64,000 nt of DNA from Halolamina salifodinae. Lineage in GTDB: Archaea; Halobacteriota; Halobacteria; Halobacteriales; Haloferacaceae. Location of the stretch: assembly GCF_017874235.1 (NCBI RefSeq), contig NZ_JAGGLC010000004.1, forward strand, positions 237,237 to 301,236, written 5' to 3'. Below the pieces are notes generated by a model that did not search any database, had not been told where the DNA came from, and saw only the letters and a program-made list of their open reading frames with translations. Both the position numbers and the translations under genes were made by a program. Below are positions 62,616 through 64,000 of this stretch, one piece after another (the first letter of the stretch is position 1; every line of letters begins with the position of its first letter).

Positions 62616-62900
62616 ATGAGCGACGACGAAGCCGGCGATACGTTCGGCGTCGGCATCCGCGTGACCAAGACGGAACTGCGCGTGGTCGTGCAGGTCCCCT
62701 CCGACATCGACTCGGGATGGACCGATCCGGAGTCGTTCCAGCGGCTGGTCGAAGAACGGCTCTGGGATCAGCTCGACCAGGAAGAAACGTTGCAGGCCGT
62801 CGCGACGACCACTGATCCGGGCGAGACGGCGATGCTCGGGACAGTGACGCTCCAGCCGGACGGGACTGTGGTAACGAGCGACCTCGCCGTGCCGGCGTAG
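62616..62900 (+). CDS. Small conserved haloarchaeal protein, function unknown
   Basis: A 94-residue protein starting MSDDEAGDTFGVGIRVTKTE. Alternating hydrophobic residues (LRVVVQVPSDI and MLGTVTLQPDGTVVTSDLAV) suggest a small beta sheet with one helix (SFQRLVEERLWDQL). No family recognised. It converges with the next gene with no gap. Confidence 0.6.
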   Translation: MSDDEAGDTFGVGIRVTKTELRVVVQVPSDIDSGWTDPESFQRLVEERLWDQLDQEETLQAVATTTDPGETAMLGTVTLQPDGTVVTSDLAVPA

Positions 62901-63752
62901 CTACTCGGGAAGCGCGTCGACAGCGAGTCCGAGTTCCGCGGCGCGGTCGGGGTCGTAGCTGCGCAGGTCGTACCGGTTCGGGCCGTTGGTGTCCGCACGC
63001 AACGACAGTGCATCGAGTCTGGCGAACGCTGACAGCGTCGCGCCGAGCATCCGCGAGGAGATGTCGGTGCCAGCATCGAGTTGGCCTGCCTGGACGAACG
63101 ACCGGTCGGCCCGTTCGAGCGCCGCGAGCGCGTCACGCCAGTAACTCCGGAAGTAGCCGAACGTTGTCGGATCGGCCATTCTGAGCCGGCGGACGGCGGT
63201 GGGGGCGTCGGTGTCGTACGTAGGCTGGCCGGCAGTCTCCTCGAGGATGCTCCCGAACGCAGCGGTCGCGCGCGGTGGACAGTCCGCGTCGGCCGTCGCG
63301 ACGAGCCCTGACTCCTCAGTGGCGGTGCGGCCCCGGAGCCACCTGAGAAGTTCCTCGATGGCTTCTCGGTCCGCGTCCGCGAGCAGTTCACCCAGTGAGT
63401 CGATGTAGACGACGGTGCCGTTCTGGCCCGACTCCCAGCCGCCAAGATATCGTTCGAGGAGCGGACGGAGTTGGTCCGGCTCTATCGGTCGTTCGAGGGT
63501 CGAAACGGCGAGGTCGTCGTTGACCACCGTCGTCTGGGTGGCCGCTGCCCCGCGGGAGAACTCGAAGCAGTCGACGATACCGGTCTGTTCAGCGCGGTCG
63601 TCGGATCGCTGCCACCGGCGATGCCACTCGTCGGCGGTCGAATCGGTGAGAACCGCGAGCACGTTCCGGCCCGCCGCGTGCTCGCGGAGTTCGCGCATCG
63701 CTCGCTTGGCGCCGAAGGCGAGTCGTTCCGGGCCGTCGACGCCGAGCGTCAT
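62901..63752 (-). CDS. Uncharacterised haloarchaeal protein, RecA/KaiC-like fold possible
   Basis: A 283-residue protein starting MTLGVDGPERLAFGAKRAMR. VLAVLTDSTADEWHRRWQRS and NGTVVYIDSLGELLADADRE resemble the strands and Walker-B-like region of RecA/KaiC-type proteins, but no Walker A loop is visible, so ATP binding is doubtful. Homologues seem confined to haloarchaea. A TATA box (ATTTTTATG on the minus strand) fixes the start; a 69-residue upstream extension is antisense to rRNA-flanking DNA. Confidence 0.65.
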   Translation of the reverse strand: MTLGVDGPERLAFGAKRAMRELREHAAGRNVLAVLTDSTADEWHRRWQRSDDRAEQTGIVDCFEFSRGAAATQTTVVNDDLAVSTLERPIEPDQLRPLLERYLGGWESGQNGTVVYIDSLGELLADADREAIEELLRWLRGRTATEESGLVATADADCPPRATAAFGSILEETAGQPTYDTDAPTAVRRLRMADPTTFGYFRSYWRDALAALERADRSFVQAGQLDAGTDISSRMLGATLSAFARLDALSLRADTNGPNRYDLRSYDPDRAAELGLAVDALPE

Positions 63753-63778
63753 TATGTCGGTTACAACAACTGATCGGG

Positions 63779-63787
63779 CATAAAAAT
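63779..63787 (-). promoter_or_regulatory. TATA box of the gene at 62901-63752
   Basis: The minus strand reads ATTTTTATG 27-35 bases before the ATG at 63752. Confidence 0.55.
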
Positions 63788-63908
63788 ATGGGTCGCGGAA
63801 GGATACTGGATCCTCGCGGCGTATCGAAACTGATCGCTCTGGATTACGTATGTGAGCGGTCGCGAACGCTACCGCTCGAACGGGTTGGGAATGCCGCAAT
63901 GAATAGAG

Positions 63909-64000
63909 AGACAGCGAGTCGTGTTTTCCAGCGGGTCGCCCACGCCAGTACTCCACCACACGTGGGTGAGCTTAACTTCCGTGTTCGGGATGGGTACGGG
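63909..64000 (-). rRNA. rrf: 5S ribosomal RNA, 3' part (runs off right edge)
   Basis: Read on the minus strand the edge begins CCCGTACCCATCCCGAACAC, then GGAAGTTAAGCTCACC and GTGGAGTACTGGCGTGGGCG, the highly conserved middle and 3' half of archaeal 5S rRNA. The 5' part lies outside the window. The 3' end is estimated (63907-63911) by comparison with known 5S rRNA. An rRNA operon should therefore lie to the right, transcribed towards this window. Confidence 0.9.

Overview
The window is chromosomal DNA of a halophilic archaeon (class Halobacteria; I cannot name the genus). The evidence is GC-rich DNA, very acidic proteins, short ATGA-overlap operons, TATA boxes about 27 bases before many start codons (leaderless transcripts), Tat-type signals, HTH-10 bacterio-opsin-activator-type regulators, archaeal S17e, proteasome alpha subunit, HerA/NurA, archease/RtcB, coenzyme F420 genes and a 5S rRNA running off the right edge. 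About 60 protein genes, one tRNA-Glu(CTC) and a partial 5S rRNA are supported.

Layout. 0-5.5 kb: partial NhaC-type antiporter, asd, an AT-rich two-gene island of exported proteins, a 218-bp MITE-like element with 7-bp target duplication, a 2-hydroxyacid dehydrogenase, an NTF2-fold protein and a HicBA toxin-antitoxin pair. 5.5-15 kb: an eIF2B-like protein, then an acetate block of a divergent Acs paralogue, an integrase-like/HTH-10 fusion regulator, a canonical Acs, a two-subunit sodium:solute symporter and a UspA protein. 15-20.7 kb: small proteins, a large REC/PAS/GAF/HTH-10 regulator, a rubrerythrin-like mini-protein and glutamate dehydrogenase. 20.7-29.2 kb: intein-containing RtcB ligase and its partner archease, DoxX, PPOX-type, DUF502, nitroreductase and two UspA proteins. 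29.3-33.7 kb: HerA and NurA for DNA-end resection. 33.7-41.2 kb: F420/C1-carrier genes (Mer-like, cofE, cofD, a Dus-like, a CitG-like and a DUF447 protein). 41.4-49.5 kb: GGR-type oxidoreductase, S17e, ThyX, nuclease lipoprotein, MobA, YqeC, polysaccharide deacetylase, proteasome alpha, amidohydrolase. 49.6-50 kb: tRNA-Glu followed by two extra copies of its 3' end. 50-59 kb: ferritin-like lipoprotein, small membrane proteins and a heme-copper oxidase cluster with subunits I and III fused. 59-64 kb: aldehyde ferredoxin oxidoreductase with a nearby MoaD-like protein, YchF, an uncharacterised ATPase-like protein and 5S rRNA.

The most unusual feature cuts across these regions: short palindromic elements made of tandem hairpins, mostly with three-base loops. 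Four copies share the framework GTCACC-stem A-GGTTGGCGAACGA-stem B-TCGTTAAC while stems and loops vary. Two copies lie in frame inside genes (UspA, zinc-ribbon protein) and two lie between genes; simpler hairpin pairs of the same design interrupt CofD and the deacetylase. They look like a mobile or gene-converting palindrome family that is tolerated inside proteins. I recognise no published name for it.
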